A DNA stretch of 64,000 bases from Phylloscopus collybita (lineage: Eukaryota; Chordata; Aves; Passeriformes; Phylloscopidae). Positions within the stretch are counted from its first letter, which is position 1. The number at the start of each line of letters is the position of its first letter. Below, piece by piece: positions 1 through 12,215 of this stretch. The position numbers were made by a program, and so were the translations under genes. Location of the stretch: positions 13,675,501-13,739,500 of the forward strand of contig JAJNNQ010000009.1 in assembly GCA_027886175.1 (NCBI GenBank), in the 5' to 3' direction. The notes beneath the pieces are model-generated. The model was given only the letters and a program-made list of their open reading frames with translations. It ran no database searches and was not told where the DNA came from.

Positions 1-3000
1 TCATTATTTCTGAGACAGCCTATTCAACTCCTAGTCACCAGCTACAGCAAAGTACACTGACCCCATTGATGAGGTAATCAATTATGCTGGAACAAAACAA
101 ACTCGTAACTAGAAAGAAAGGAAGCCTATGGGTTTATACAGAGCCAGAGAAAACTGAGAGAAAGACCATTTGGCATTTGACATAGGACAAAACATTTTGT
201 TTCCAGGTTTGAATAAGATATATTTTAAATTTGTATTAAATACGATTTACAAAATCAATGTTCTTCTATGCTGGGTAGCTTCAATTGGAGTGAATGAAGA
301 TAATAAACCAGGGCACACGTCCAAAGCTGTGGCTCTACAAGCATGTGGCACTCAGGAATGGAGGTTTACATGCCAGCAACTGCAATTACCCTGACTAGCA
401 ATGATTTGGCATTCTGTGATATCTAGAGCCCAAAAAACACAGGCTATGCCTTTATATCACAACCATCTGAAATCCAGGTTTAAATTCTGCCTTTAAAGAA
501 ACTGCAGCACAGCTTGCTGCTATGTGCACACTGGAGAATAAAAATGATTAATTCCGCCCATCAGTGAAGTTTTTGCTTATGAGTATCATAAGCCTTTGCT
601 GTGTGCAGCAGAAAAAAAAAAAGGAAATAATTTTTATGCTTAGTTTCTGATCCTTATTCAAAATCATGCAACAGTGCTAATTACTAAACATTGGTAAGAC
701 TAAATAAAATATCATAAAATGCTGACTTAAAAATTGACAAAACAGAACACCTTAAACCTAAGTACATTTACCATATTATTTTAGTGCATGATTTTTAGTG
801 CATGAGCCTAGAAAAGATTTTCATGTTAAAATTAACAGAGGAGAGTAACTGGAAAAGAAGCAAATCAAAATGGAAATAAACCATGTAATACAGGCTGCCA
901 TGATGAGCCGAACATCTGAAAAAAGGTGAAGAATGATCAATCCCTCACCACAAGAAAAAGAGACATGTAAAGATTGGCTTGAGAAAAAAAGATTTCCTCT
1001 TGGAATCACCACAGCAGGAGCCAGAGGAAGCTTTGCACCCAGAGACCTAATGTCGTCTGTTAAGCTAACAAAACTAGTCTGGAAGAAGAAAAAAAGTAAG
1101 ACTTTATCTTTTTATCCCCTTCCACTTCACTGCTCATCTCCCTAGTGCTTGTCTTGATCCCAGTTTTCTTTTTCTGATTTTTTTTCCTCCCCCTCCCTCT
1201 TCCTTTCTTGCTTTTTTTTTTGATGCTGACAGAGGGAGCAGCATGGGTGCCTGATGCCAGCTGCCTCCTAACCGGAGCCCTGCCTTTGTCATTTGCATTG
1301 TCACCTTGAGGAATCGCAGAGTATACCACAGAGGACACAGAAGGGGTCAGTGGCAGAGGTGGTGCTGTGAATTCTGCCTGGCCCTCGGAGCCTTGTGGAG
1401 GCTGCAGAGCCCTGTGGCTGCTGAGCGCCAGCCCAAGTGTGTCCCCTCACACTCAGGGGATCAAACACCCCAGAAGTGGTCCATGCCTGCTGCCACGGGA
1501 CAATATGCAAAGGAACCACGGAAATCCCCCACCTAAGTTGGCCACTTTCTGCCCAGTTTGCCACAAGCATGCAATGCATGACATGCAATGCAAAACTTGC
1601 CATGACTGAGGAGGAATCCCCAGCGGGATTTGCTCTAGAACAAGCTCTAGGATGCCCCACCACAAAACAATGACAGTGTGGCTGTAGGGTTGCCATAACA
1701 CAAGAGCTGCTCTCTGTACCAAATCACAAACTAAACTAACCACGAGAATACAATGTGCATTACACAGACATGTTAATCTTATATTTACACATGGAAAAAT
1801 CCTAATGCAATGTATTATTCCTCTGAGGTTTTATGCCATATTCTTCTTTCAATAGACCAGACCTGCCCTGCGCAACTCAGGCTGTAATTTGAACAGTAAT
1901 TTTTATATTAACACCACATAAGCAACAATCAGCAATGGCTTCTGCTATTGGGAGAGTAAGCACAACTACAGGCTATCTATAAACTGTAGGGATACAGTGA
2001 GAGAGATCTTGCCACTTGGTTCTGCACACTGTCTCCCCTGGAGTTCAAAACACTCTGGGAACAGGACTCCATCCATCCATAGGGAAGGTATTACCAGGTT
2101 CATAGAACTGAATGAAGTACAGCTAAATTACACACTTATGTACAGCTCTACATTAGGCTGAAAATAACTGCGTTTTCTAGTGTTCGTGTTATCTTAAAAA
2201 AGTACCTTGAATAATTATTTGCAAAATTAAAAAGAATAAAACCAGATAGTCCTGGCCAAGCTAGCTTGGTGGATCACTGAGCAATTTGCTTCATTTTATC
2301 CACTGATAGCACATCTAGAAATAGGAAAAATCTGAATTTTAAGCTTGAAATACGAACTCTACAAATCTGTATTTCTGTGTACGTATTGTAAGCCCACACC
2401 AGGGAATACTTTTGAAAATAAAAATAAACATCTAAACTTTGAATGCACTTTAAGGGTCAAAAAGCAATGGGAACAAATGCATTATTTAATTGTAAAAACC
2501 ACACTCGATTTGGTGCAAGGCTAAGGAGGAAGCTCAGGCTCCCAGAGGCATGTGAAGTGAGGACTGCTTTGAGGGATTGCTGCAAAGAGCTTTCCCTCAG
2601 CCCTGACTCTGCCTGGGAGAGGTGGCAACGTTGAAAAGCTGGAGAATACAGGCAGCTTTTAATAAGAATTAGCTGCCATTTTCTCAGGCAAAATGAAACA
2701 GAGAGGAAAAACACTGGGAATTTCTTGCTTACAATAAAATAAAAGCATTACTCAAAACTGGGAAGAAAGAACTGTTAAAAAGAGGGGCAACTCACACAAG
2801 GCTTGGAGTGAATTTTAAAATTCTCAGCCTTTTTAATAGCCCATTGTTATCAGCTACATCTCTGCTACAGTGTCTTTGTTTTTCCTCTGCCCTCATTAAG
2901 GGTTAGGTCAATTTCTTACCTGATCAACACAGGCTCTGCTCTCATTACCTTGACTCAAAGCCAACAGTACCTTTTAAAAAAATACTCACAATAATCATCA

Positions 3001-3016
3001 GCTATGGTATGCTTAC
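1..3016 (-). other. LDB2: LDB2 intron downstream of the 3017-3100 exon (partial)
   Basis: This is the start of the intron that follows the exon ending at 3017, with donor GTAAGC on the minus strand. I see no coding exon. About 1220-1700 is distinctly GC-richer than its surroundings and contains two copies of CATGCAATGC 14 bp apart (1568-1577 and 1582-1591). I cannot assign it to a repeat family. The rest is ordinary AT-rich intron. Confidence 0.7.
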
Positions 3017-3100
3017 CCTGAGGTAGTTGAGGGTGAAGTTTGTCAGACCCATTCGAGTGATGTTTTTGGACAGCTGCTCCAGCACCTGAGGGTCTTGTGC
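3017..3100 (-). CDS. LDB2: LDB2 internal exon (probably exon 5), end of dimerization domain
   Basis: This 84-nt exon, phase 0 at both ends, encodes 28 residues beginning AQDPQVLEQLSKN and ending TLNYLR. On the minus strand a pyrimidine-rich acceptor (TTTGTTGTTTAG) precedes it and the donor GTAAGC follows. The peptide matches the LDB family at the point where the dimerization domain ends. The segment RMGLTNFTLNYLR is the LDB2 form as I recall it; LDB1 reads RCGLSNSTLNYLR. By the known protein it covers roughly residues 178-205 of about 373. The exon is a multiple of three with symmetric phase, so skipping it would keep the frame. The next expected segment (LCVILEP...) is not in the window. Confidence 0.95.
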
Positions 3101-3490
3101 CTAAACAACAAAGGAAAAAAGAATTTTTACTTTGCTTTTCATTGGGGTATTTTTCCTATGTGCTCAGTGGAATGTAGGGAGGGTTCCCTGAAAAGCAGTG
3201 CCACTGCTATGGAAAAATTACACGCTGATGCTAAATTTATGTAATAAGCTGGAGTTCCATATGCATAGGGAAATGTAAAGCATCATGATATTGGAGACTA
3301 AAGACCATTTTGCAATCTGTTCCTTTGCTCCCTGACCATCCATTCAAAAGACAGACCTAAGAGGTCTGGTCATGGAAGTGAGCAGGGCCCCACCAAAGAG
3401 CTTCTGAGGGACTGCAGTACACTTTGAGCCTTCTATTTGTTGGCTGTGAGTCCCAGGAGACTAGACAGAAAAAGGAAGGAATAAAAACTG

Positions 3491-3528
<38 letters not shown>

Positions 3529-4697
3529 CTTGGAAGAAAAAGAAGAAACTGCAGCAGAAAGACCTCATCAAATATATGACATTAAGCACAGTCTGGAGAA
3601 CCCTTCTGGTCTAAGTTATTTTCACAGAATTAAACAGAGAAAATTGCAAATATAGTCCTTCCCTGATCCCAGTCGGAATCTTTACCTGTGAGATCAGCCT
3701 CCTCTTTAAAATGAGATCAACCTCATTACCAAAATTAATACCTGCTGGTTGCTGTCTAACCTGCTTCCACTCTGAATTTAGCAACCCCCTAAATACATAA
3801 TGTATACATGGCCATCCTCATTGTCCCTTAATGGGGTGCTGTTGAAGAGTTCAGTTGATCAGTCCCCTAAGACAGCAGATAATCCTGGGACAGAAATGGT
3901 GGGGCGGGTTTTCAAAGGTGTTTTTTTCAGGCTTGTAACAGCACTTTGAAAAAAGGTCCAGTTTAAGTTATGTAAAATTCCTCACTATGAATAAATAGAT
4001 CTTTATCTGTGGTTTTCTAAGTAACTTGATGTCAAAATATAGGAACATCTTTGTGTCTATGTTCTTACCCTTTATAAAACCATAGCCCTGCAATTGATTT
4101 TGTATATTGGGAGCATAGTAGAAATGGGTCTATGGTGAAGAAATGAAAGTGTCAATAAAAGTATGTTCTTTGTGTCTCTACAGTTTACCTTATTATATTT
4201 GACTTTAACTTGTAGAATATTTAATACTTTAATGTTTCATTGTGTGTTTTCATTCAATAACAAAAGAAAATTGTGAAATGTGGAACAAAAAGAAGGTCTG
4301 GATTAAAATTCTAAAGGTTTCTAAGTAAATATATGGCAATTTCTTATCTTCTATCTATGCAAAGGTAACATCAGTTTGCTTCATTTAAAACTTATCACTG
4401 GTACCTAGGATAAAAATTCACAGACTTAGGTGTAGTTCAGGTAGATAAGAAGAGATTTTGGACCACCAAGTGGGATTAAAAAAAATTACATGCTAAAATA
4501 GAATGAAAACATAGCAACAGTGGCAATAATAGAGCACTGAGAAACAAGGGAGTGATGAAAGAACTTGTGAATAGACATAGTTGCAGGGGAACCAAAATAT
4601 TTATAGTTAATTGCCTTGGGTGTGAAATTTGCTGGAATTCTTCACAAACCTAATCTCATCTCTTTGCATTAGGTCAAATAAATGAAGGATTACTTAC
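3101..4697 (-). other. LDB2: LDB2 intron (1597 bp)
   Basis: This short intron lies between the 4698-4820 and 3017-3100 exons, with donor GTAAGTA and acceptor TTTGTTGTTTAG on the minus strand. It contains a pure T tract at 3492-3528 (A tract in the transcript). I see no exon or other recognizable element. Confidence 0.9.
3492..3528. repeat. Pure T tract, 37 nt
   Basis: An uninterrupted run of 37 T on the plus strand, so poly-A in the LDB2 transcript sense. It may be a retroposed poly-A tail or a slippage-expanded mononucleotide repeat. No retrocopy body is recognizable beside it. Confidence 0.95.
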
Positions 4698-4820
4698 ATG
4701 CATGGCTAGAATGCTGCGTGGGACTAATTCTCTGTATTGTCTAATAGTAAAGTGCCATGTTTTTATTCTCATAAGATCATCAAAAGTAAACTCCAAGATA
4801 AGACGTCCTTCTGTGCATAC
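4698..4820 (-). CDS. LDB2: LDB2 internal exon (probably exon 4), dimerization domain
   Basis: This 123-nt exon, phase 0 at both ends, encodes 41 residues from VCTEGRLILEFTFDDLMR to PRSILAMH. The minus-strand acceptor is TATTCTAG and the donor is the perfect GTAAGTA. The sequence is nearly diagnostic for LDB2: LILEFTFDDLMR and IRQYRELVPRS, where I recall LDB1 as LYLEFMFDDMMR and IRQHRELIPRS. It lies in the conserved core of the dimerization (NLI) domain, roughly residues 137-177, which forms the homo-oligomer interface and supports the fold that binds SSBP partners. Like the next exon it is a symmetric multiple of three. There are no frameshifts or stops, and it joins both neighbours cleanly. 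Confidence 0.97.
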
Positions 4821-5360
4821 CTAGAATACATAAAATGCATGAAATAAATTCCCAGGAATTTTGTTTTCATTGGTATTGTATCATCGATTAAACAACATTC
4901 AAAAATATCAGAGCAGTATTCTATTGTTCATCTCTGCTAGATTAATTGTTTTTTGTACTCTTGGGGAGAAAAAACGAATGTGGGAAAATTACTTCATAGG
5001 CCTTGCCTCAGAGACAGTAACTTACAATGCTATAGATTTTATAGCATTTTACAAACATAGAATATTGTGTGCTAAATCTTATTTATTGCATCAATTCCCT
5101 TTTCCTCACAGTTTGCTACTGCTAATTAATGACTGAAGCTTGCAGTGGAGGTGACTGTGGTGCAACTGAGTGCACTTGATGGCAAGTTGCTGAACCAGTC
5201 ATTCCCAACATGTTTTAGACTTACTATAGCTTGCCATATAAATATTTCTCTCATGTCCAGTTGGAGTAGGCAGCACCCTGAATGCCTGTCACCTTAGGGA
5301 TTTTTTCATCATTTTTCATAATCTTTTTTTTGTCTTTTCCAAGCATTTTCTCCTGTTGAG

Positions 5361-5552
5361 TCTGGTTTTTGTGGGATTTTTGTTCAGTTTGTTTGGTTTT
5401 TGGTGGGTTATTCTTTGTTTGTTTGTTTTTGTGTTTGTTATTTGTTTGTTTGCTTTTTGTTTTTTGGGTTTTTTGTGTGTTTTTCTTTTTCTTTTTCTTT
5501 TTCTTTTTTTTTGTGGACTTTTTTGGATTTTTTGGGGGGTGTTTTTTTTCTC
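5361..5552. repeat. T/G-rich low-complexity tract, (TTTG)n-like
   Basis: About 190 bp made almost entirely of T with spaced G, including TTTG repeats and, near 5481-5505, repeated CTTTTT units. Local hydrophobic ORFs rich in F, L, C and V are artefacts of the composition. Confidence 0.9.
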
Positions 5553-6899
5553 TTATCTAGTTTTATTAATCCCCCCTTCCAAGGAAAGCCAGATGGGTGC
5601 TTGCCATGGGGCTCCCTGAGCTGCCTTGCTCAGAGGTTTGAGAATGAGCAGAGAAGAGCCAGGAAAATGGAGCTGCTTCCACAAAAAGTAGCTCACAGAG
5701 CTTTGTGAGGAATCTTGTCTAAGAAAGGACAAAAAATATAGGACAAATAAATGCAGCAAGTGGGTACTACATATAAAGGAAAAATAAAATAAATTACTGG
5801 GGACTTTTAAACAATGCACCACAATTTTATGTGGAAAAGGTACATGGTTGTGGTCTTCCTTAAGGTGAAAATACAAGCCCAGCATGGTATCTTGACTGAG
5901 GGTACTGTGGAGTATAGAAAATTATGTCTGATTTGAAAATTAACTATCACTGTTGGTTTTCTTTTTAATTGCATGTTTAGACTTACAATCCCTGTTCATA
6001 GTAAATTTGCAAATGCAGTTTACAGAGATATTGTGGAAACAGGGGGTAACAGCTTTCAAAAGAAAGGGTTTTTGCATATTAATTTTAATACAGCTAGTAT
6101 CTGATTGAAAAATAACCGTCCCAGATGCAGCTGAGTGTGTTGAGCCTTTTTAAAAGCTCCAGCTCAGACGTGGCCAGCTCACACTTGGTCAATGTGTGGC
6201 TTTTCTGGTTAACAGTTCTCTTAATGTCCTTACAATTTTTCCTCTTTATTGTTTCTGCAAAAACACCTAGGTAATTTTAACAGGCATACTGTATAGACAA
6301 ATTCCTGTAGACCTGTGAAGGAGAATCTTGCAACAGGTTCTCATCTGCCCTTTTCAGCACACCTTAGTGATGCCTTCAGATATTTAATGTGCCTTATGTT
6401 TCACCTTTGATTTTCACATCATCTGCACTAGGATGAGAAATTACACAGTACACATATGGTTTCATAGAGGAAAAATATTTTGTATTAATGTTACAGTGTC
6501 AAGGTCAAAGATCCTGGTTACTTATCAGTTAATGTGAAAATATTTCAGGTTTAAAACATTTTTTTTGTAATAATACCTGTGGCTTCTCAGGCTGGAATGT
6601 TTCTTTTCTTAAGCTCACATCACTAAAGCTCTTAACAGATTTTAAGCACTGACATTAACAAATTTTAATAGAAAAATTTAAGCACATTCCTCATATTACA
6701 GTGGTAAAAATTTATACATCTTATAAAGGAATTTAATTTCCTTATGTAAAGTAGAATTTTACACATTGCTTTTAATCAATAAAATTGGCACAGTTTTCAT
6801 TTTAAAAGGGTTATTTTTTTCCCCTGAAAGCTGCCTTTTACATAGAATCCAAAAAATCAAAAGGGTCTCCAATTAAGAAAACATTTTCTGTTGTGCTGA

Positions 6900-7030
6900 A
6901 TTCATGTTACCGTACTGTGAGCTCTGACATTTTGTTTCTGTGGTAACCAAAATCAGCTGATTAGTTGGCATGGCAACAGAAAAGATGTAATCCCAGCAGA
7001 CACACTCTAATCAATGCCCCCAGCACAGAT
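6900..7030. promoter_or_regulatory. Candidate regulatory element with X-box-like and RUNX-like motifs
   Basis: 6964-6977 reads GTTGGCATGGCAAC, one base from a perfect palindromic RFX X-box (GTTGCCATGGCAAC). A RUNX-type TGTGGT lies 20 bp before it (6939-6944). The surrounding sequence is complex and not repeat-like. Regulatory function is inference from motifs alone. Confidence 0.35.
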
Positions 7031-8770
7031 GGTCTCCGGAGGATCAACAAGAAAGAGGCTGGCAGGCATTCAGTGTATCACGTGGTTGCTCTAGACTAGG
7101 CCAGGAAAAAACTAAAAAAGAACATTTCTCAAACTAACCAATAGCTTTTTAACCCCTTCACTGCACTTATTAATTGTAGGAATTTCAACTGCTTGTGCCT
7201 GTAAAAACCAGCTTTGGTCCTGTGCCTTCTTGCTCACATCTCATTCTCCTGACACTTGGAATCTTTAGACGTATTCCTCTTTTATGAACTACCATTTCTC
7301 AAACATGAGTTGTTGCTTTAAAAGAAACCTAAAGCTTGTACAGATCTGGGAAATGCCTGATATTATTAGTAGGGATTCAAATACCTGAGTTTCAAGGGCT
7401 TCACCAATAAAATCCAGCTGATGACCACACACTTGGGAGAAGGAAGTGAGTGGTGAACACATGGGGCACTCGCTGCTTTAGTGGTGAAGGCAATGCCCAC
7501 CTCTGCCATTCACTGGGAAACATAATCATTGATAACTGTAGAAAAACGATTTGCCTACTCATAAAGTGGGAGTGCCAGAGTTGGAGTAAGTACAGTGAAA
7601 ACAGAGACTTAGGATGACTCCAGAAGCTTTTGTCTACCTGAAAAAAAAAAAGTGGCGCATCTCCCAGGTAAAAAAAAAAACATAGTGGTCTTGGCTTCAG
7701 TATTTTACAAAATTTTATTTATGTCATTGAACTATTATAAATTCTTTATACTATTTATTTGTATCTTGATGAAACAATTTTTAAGTGTGTGACATTTTAC
7801 AAGGACTTCTTAGCTACTAAAGATGAGCTGGACTATTCATATTCTTACTGCTAGGCATGTTCTGGCCATATCTGTTTCAAAAGAATTGGAAATGCCATTT
7901 TATATATTCATCCAATACTTCTGTATGCAATGAGTTGCTCTAACTAGCAAAATGTTGAAACGAATAAAACACATTTGATTCTTGATTCTGTGGATTCTTG
8001 ATTCAATACATAATGAAAAATGTTTCAGTCTGTTATATTAGAAGTTAGTGAATTTGCAGCTTACAATTCACTTGTGAAACCAAAACAGTTTATATTTTTG
8101 CATTAACTCATCCGCTCCACCTCCAGCTTGATAGTTTCATTGGGTCAAATTCAGATGTGACCCAAGGAGCTACACAGCCCACTGCAGTTGTGCTTATTAT
8201 GGGAGGTGTGCTGTGAGAGTAGGGGTTTACCTTTGGGTACAAGATCTGCCCTTGGTATCTCTGCTACAAGTTAATTACGGCAGTTAAATGAAGCTGAGGC
8301 AACATTCAGCTCTAACTTACTTCTGAGAGAATATTATTTCTTCTCCCCTATTCCACCAACTACTGTTTTATTTCAGATTTGCTCTTACTAACAAGTCGTA
8401 TTTTAAATATGAAGGCATTAAACCCTTCTCATTTTTCTCCTAGAATCCAAATCACATCCCCACCTGAACTCTTCTGCCAGGACACCAAGGTTTATATTGG
8501 AATCTGCCAGAGAAATGTCAAAGCTGAGGCAAACTGTGCACTGCCAGGGCTGCAGCAGACAGAGGGACCCACTGCACACAACAGGACAGTGCCATGGGAG
8601 GCAAGTGTGGCCCCCTCACACGAGGTGGACACCCAGCCCAGTCCATACTATTCATCCATCTTTGACTTGCTGGATGCTAACCTCCTTTCCAAAAGAACAA
8701 CACTGTGATGTGCTGCCATGATAAGTAAAATAATCTGACTGAATTGAGAAAAGCGTTCTGTATTTACTGG

Positions 8771-8806
8771 TTAAAAAAAACCCAAAAAACCAAAAAACCC
8801 AACCAA
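8771..8806. repeat. A-rich low-complexity patch
   Basis: Runs of A6-A8 separated by CC or CCC, followed by ACCAACC. This is the opposite strand polarity to the T/G-rich tracts elsewhere in the window. Confidence 0.8.
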
Positions 8807-10038
8807 CACTCTTTTATTTGCTATTGCATTAAAGCTAACACAAAGGGAAGTGACACAGAAGTCGCTTTAGGGAGCTCAGCAATGAAGCAGCTACTGTGCA
8901 ACTCTGGCACATCTCCTGCACATGGCCAGGACTCACAGCTTCTCATGAGCAGTGAGGTGGCAAAGAGGTGCTAATAGGAATATCAGAATATCTCTGTTTG
9001 TCTGTGTAAGCCACAGGGGCTGGAGTGGGCTCAGACATCCTGGCTCACCAGTGCACCACACACCAGCAGCTTCTCCCTCGCAGCCCCATCCCCAGGGGAG
9101 ATGGCAGAGCAGGACCTGCAGAGGGATGGGACTCACACACATGCTACAACAGCACAAGCCATGTATCTCTGGTCATGATGCTGTCAATAGACAGTACTCA
9201 AAATTAAAACCTCCATGGTCCTGCAGATCAAGGGCAACACAGATTAGCTACCTTCTCCTGCTGCCCCTTCTCCTTTTGTTCTTCTCTTAATGAAAAAGTT
9301 AAAGATGAACAGGTACAAGATGGAATATCAATATTTCCTGTTATCATTATTTACTATTAATGCATTAAAATGTATTCACTTCCATTTTGAAACCAGTTTA
9401 CTGACTTCTTTTAATATAAGATTTTTTTTGTTTTAACCTGTATTTTTTACTCTTTTAATTACCCATTTTAATTACATGTGCCCTATGCATGAAGATAATT
9501 CACTATCAATTACAAATATTGAATATTCACGAAATGTTTGATCAAGAGTGTGTTTCAATGAATTGACTCCGTCCACTGACTTCATTGCCTTTTGGACTGG
9601 CATCCTACTGTATTAAATCAGTATTTTCCTAGAAATTTATAGTCCTTGTAGTAGGTAAGTATCAAATGTAGTGCTTCCCATCCCAAATGGTAGGTACCAG
9701 CAATGTGAAATCTCATTGTTGCTTTAAAATCAAACCCAGAGAAAAGGAGATGGGCAGGCTAAATTTAATTCACATAAAACTGATACTTCTGGCAACCTGG
9801 CATTATGTGCTTCTCTTGCAATCTTTCTGGGAGAATTACAGGACATACTCACAGAATCTTCCAGTCACATAATGAATATAGAAAACAGTAATTAAATGGC
9901 TCCAAGGGTTTTCAGTATTAGAAATAATCTCAGTCTACCAGAAAATTCAACAGCCAATATTTTTCACCCTTATACACACTGAAAAAGAAAAAGAAAACCA
10001 AAAACCAACAACATGCTTTATTGAGTCTTCCCTGTTAC

Positions 10039-10211
10039 CTTGGTAAACATGGGTTTTCCATGCTGAGTGACCATGGTGCATTGATCACAGTCCACTGTGA
10101 TGGATGAGTTGTGGTATGACTCTTTTGAGTGCTTGAGAATGTAATACAGGTCTGTTACACCTCCTTCAAAGACAGTGCTAAAATAACGAGGAATGAGGGT
10201 TCTTCCAATTG
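10039..10211 (-). CDS. LDB2: LDB2 internal exon (probably exon 3), dimerization domain
   Basis: This 173-nt exon starts with the last two bases (CA) of a split Thr codon and then encodes 57 residues from IGRTLIPRYFSTVFEGG to HGKPMFTK. The minus-strand acceptor is TTCCTCACAG and the donor is GTAACAGG. The entry phase matches the known LDB arrangement, in which the preceding segment ends ...KRYT. The pattern SITVDCDQCTMVTQHG identifies LDB2; LDB1 has FVSLDCDQGSMVTQHG as I recall it. It covers roughly residues 80-136 of the dimerization domain. Its 3' phase is 0, so it joins directly to the VCTEGR exon at 4820. It is intact. Skipping it would shift the frame, unlike the next two exons. Confidence 0.97.
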
Positions 10212-11999
10212 CTGTGAGGAAAATACAAAGCAAAATTCAGCAAATGCTCTAGGTTATAAAATCTCAAACCATTTGCTAACAGCACATGAATAATTTTTAG
10301 TGCAATGAAATCAAACTTTCATTTAATGATTATAATACATGTTCTCTCCCTTTTGTAGAGACAAAGTTGTGCCTGCTCCCACTGAAATCAATGAAAATGG
10401 CTGACTCCATTCAGAGGGAGTGGGCTCATCATATTTAATCTTTTTAAATTGATGGCAAGTTAGTCACTCTTGAAACCATCTGCAAGGTTTTTTGTCCCAA
10501 AGTAATTATTACACAAAACCCCACATGATGTCAATTACTTCTGAAAGCCGAATATTACTCGTAAGTGTATAAATACAAGTGGTGAGTATTGACAGAAATA
10601 TACTTTTCCACCCATAAAAGCAAAGCACTTTTATATAAGGGGGTTGTGTACACATATATGGGTTTTTTGTGTGTGTGTGGGCACGTGTATATTTATATAC
10701 ACCCAGCCATACATGCACACACACTCACATGCATTCTTGATTCAACAGGAGGGCTATGACAGAGAAATCAGAGTGCTGGGGATTGAAGGAGAGCCTGAGA
10801 ATGGAAAACTAGAATGTTATACAATATATGACTACCCACAGATTTATCTGTGGTCTCTCTTTAGAACAGTATTTATGCCATGGGCTAGAAACTCTGAGCA
10901 GCCCTGAGAACTCCCTTACGTGCACCACTTAAACCCCAAACTGTGGACTGAAGGTACCCAATACGAAATTATTTAGTCAGGCAAAACTGTCACTGAAGTC
11001 ACATCTCTCACTTCAGTAGTCAGGTAAGTTTTACAAGGTCTAATTCCTTGTACTACCCTAAAAATGTAGTAGTGGGAGTAAGCTTCTGAGTGTGCTTTAG
11101 ATGCACAGACTAGTAGCAGTACTGACAACAAAGGCAGTTATATGCAACTGATGCTTTCCATCTCCTTCTTTACAGATAAATTTGAATGTAACCACACGCC
11201 AGTATAAGAGAACATTCCAGTTTATAATAGATGGATACTGCCATACCAAATGACTCATTGCTTTGCAAGCATTAATCAATCCACAGTAATTTTGAGTGGT
11301 GGATACATAAAAAATGCCTCCATTTTACAGGGAAAACCAAGCAATCTGAACGGTCTCTTGGAAGAATGAGGTAGAAAAGTCACCATCCACAAGCAAGATT
11401 AGAGTTTATTAGTTCCTAATTCTAATTTGTCTATCAGGACTATGTGGTGACTCATGCCTCCCTCATTTGCTGTATACTTTTGAGAGTGATTTCTGAAAAA
11501 CTTATTTTCATAGAAATTTTGCCAGCATATGAACAAAGGCTCCTGAACCTAAAAATGCATTTGCAAATCAGTGTTGCAAATTTAAAAATAAGGAATTTTC
11601 ACAGTAGTTCTGGGAATACTGTTTTTGTTCTCTGCATTGTAATGTGAAATATTGTATAGGCAGTCATAATGCATATTGTATAATGAAAATATGCAAATAT
11701 AGAGAACTAGGACTTGTTAAAGCTTTTGGTGTAGTATCACATATCAGTGTAGTTTAATGTATAAAAATATACCACACTCTCTGGACATGGCTGACAATTC
11801 AATGAATACATTGAAGGACTGTTGTACAACTGTAGATCCTAAAAAACCTCACCCACTAATCATGCATACAATAATTTTTACAGTCTTTTAATTTAATTTA
11901 GAAAATCTGAAGTCCAGCATATTAGCATAGGATTTAATTCATGGTTTAACTTAAATTTCTTCATGTTGGCGTGGTATATAGTAAAAAAGTGGAATTTAC

Positions 12000-12215
12000 C
12001 CATCAAGTTAATTTCTTGCTCCCCTAAGGCTAATTAGTGCAAATTAAATTTCCTGCTAATCATCTTAAGCAGCAAATGGGTAATATGAAAATCCAGCATT
12101 CCTACTGATTGTGATAAACCTCTATTCATGTGACTTATGCACTGCATAAATATCTTGAAACTATTTAACTGCAGTTGATAGACTGCTCCCAAAGTAGCAC
12201 AGTCACGTGGTGTTG
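12000..12215. promoter_or_regulatory. Candidate conserved element, homeodomain motif cluster
   Basis: The sequence contains TAATTAG (12031-12037), AAATTAAATT (12041-12050), a further TAAT (12057-12060) and a PBX/MEIS-like TGATTGTGAT (12106-12115). This texture is common in vertebrate developmental enhancers. No alignment was possible, so conservation is not shown. Confidence 0.25.

Larger units (their letters stand above)
4821..10038 (-). other. LDB2: LDB2 intron (5218 bp)
   Basis: The intron between the 10039-10211 and 4698-4820 exons, with donor GTAACAGG on the minus strand. It holds a long T/G-rich tract (5361-5552), a candidate conserved element with an RFX-like X-box (about 6900-7030) and an A-rich patch (8771-8806). 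A somewhat GC-richer stretch at about 8440-9250 matches nothing I recognize. No exon is seen. Confidence 0.9.

Noticed and set aside
5356..5708. Hydrophobic ORFs resembling membrane proteins (also at 31266, 52310 and 62714)
   Set aside because: Poly-T/G sequence translates to F, L, V, C and G runs in every forward frame; this is composition, not a membrane protein.
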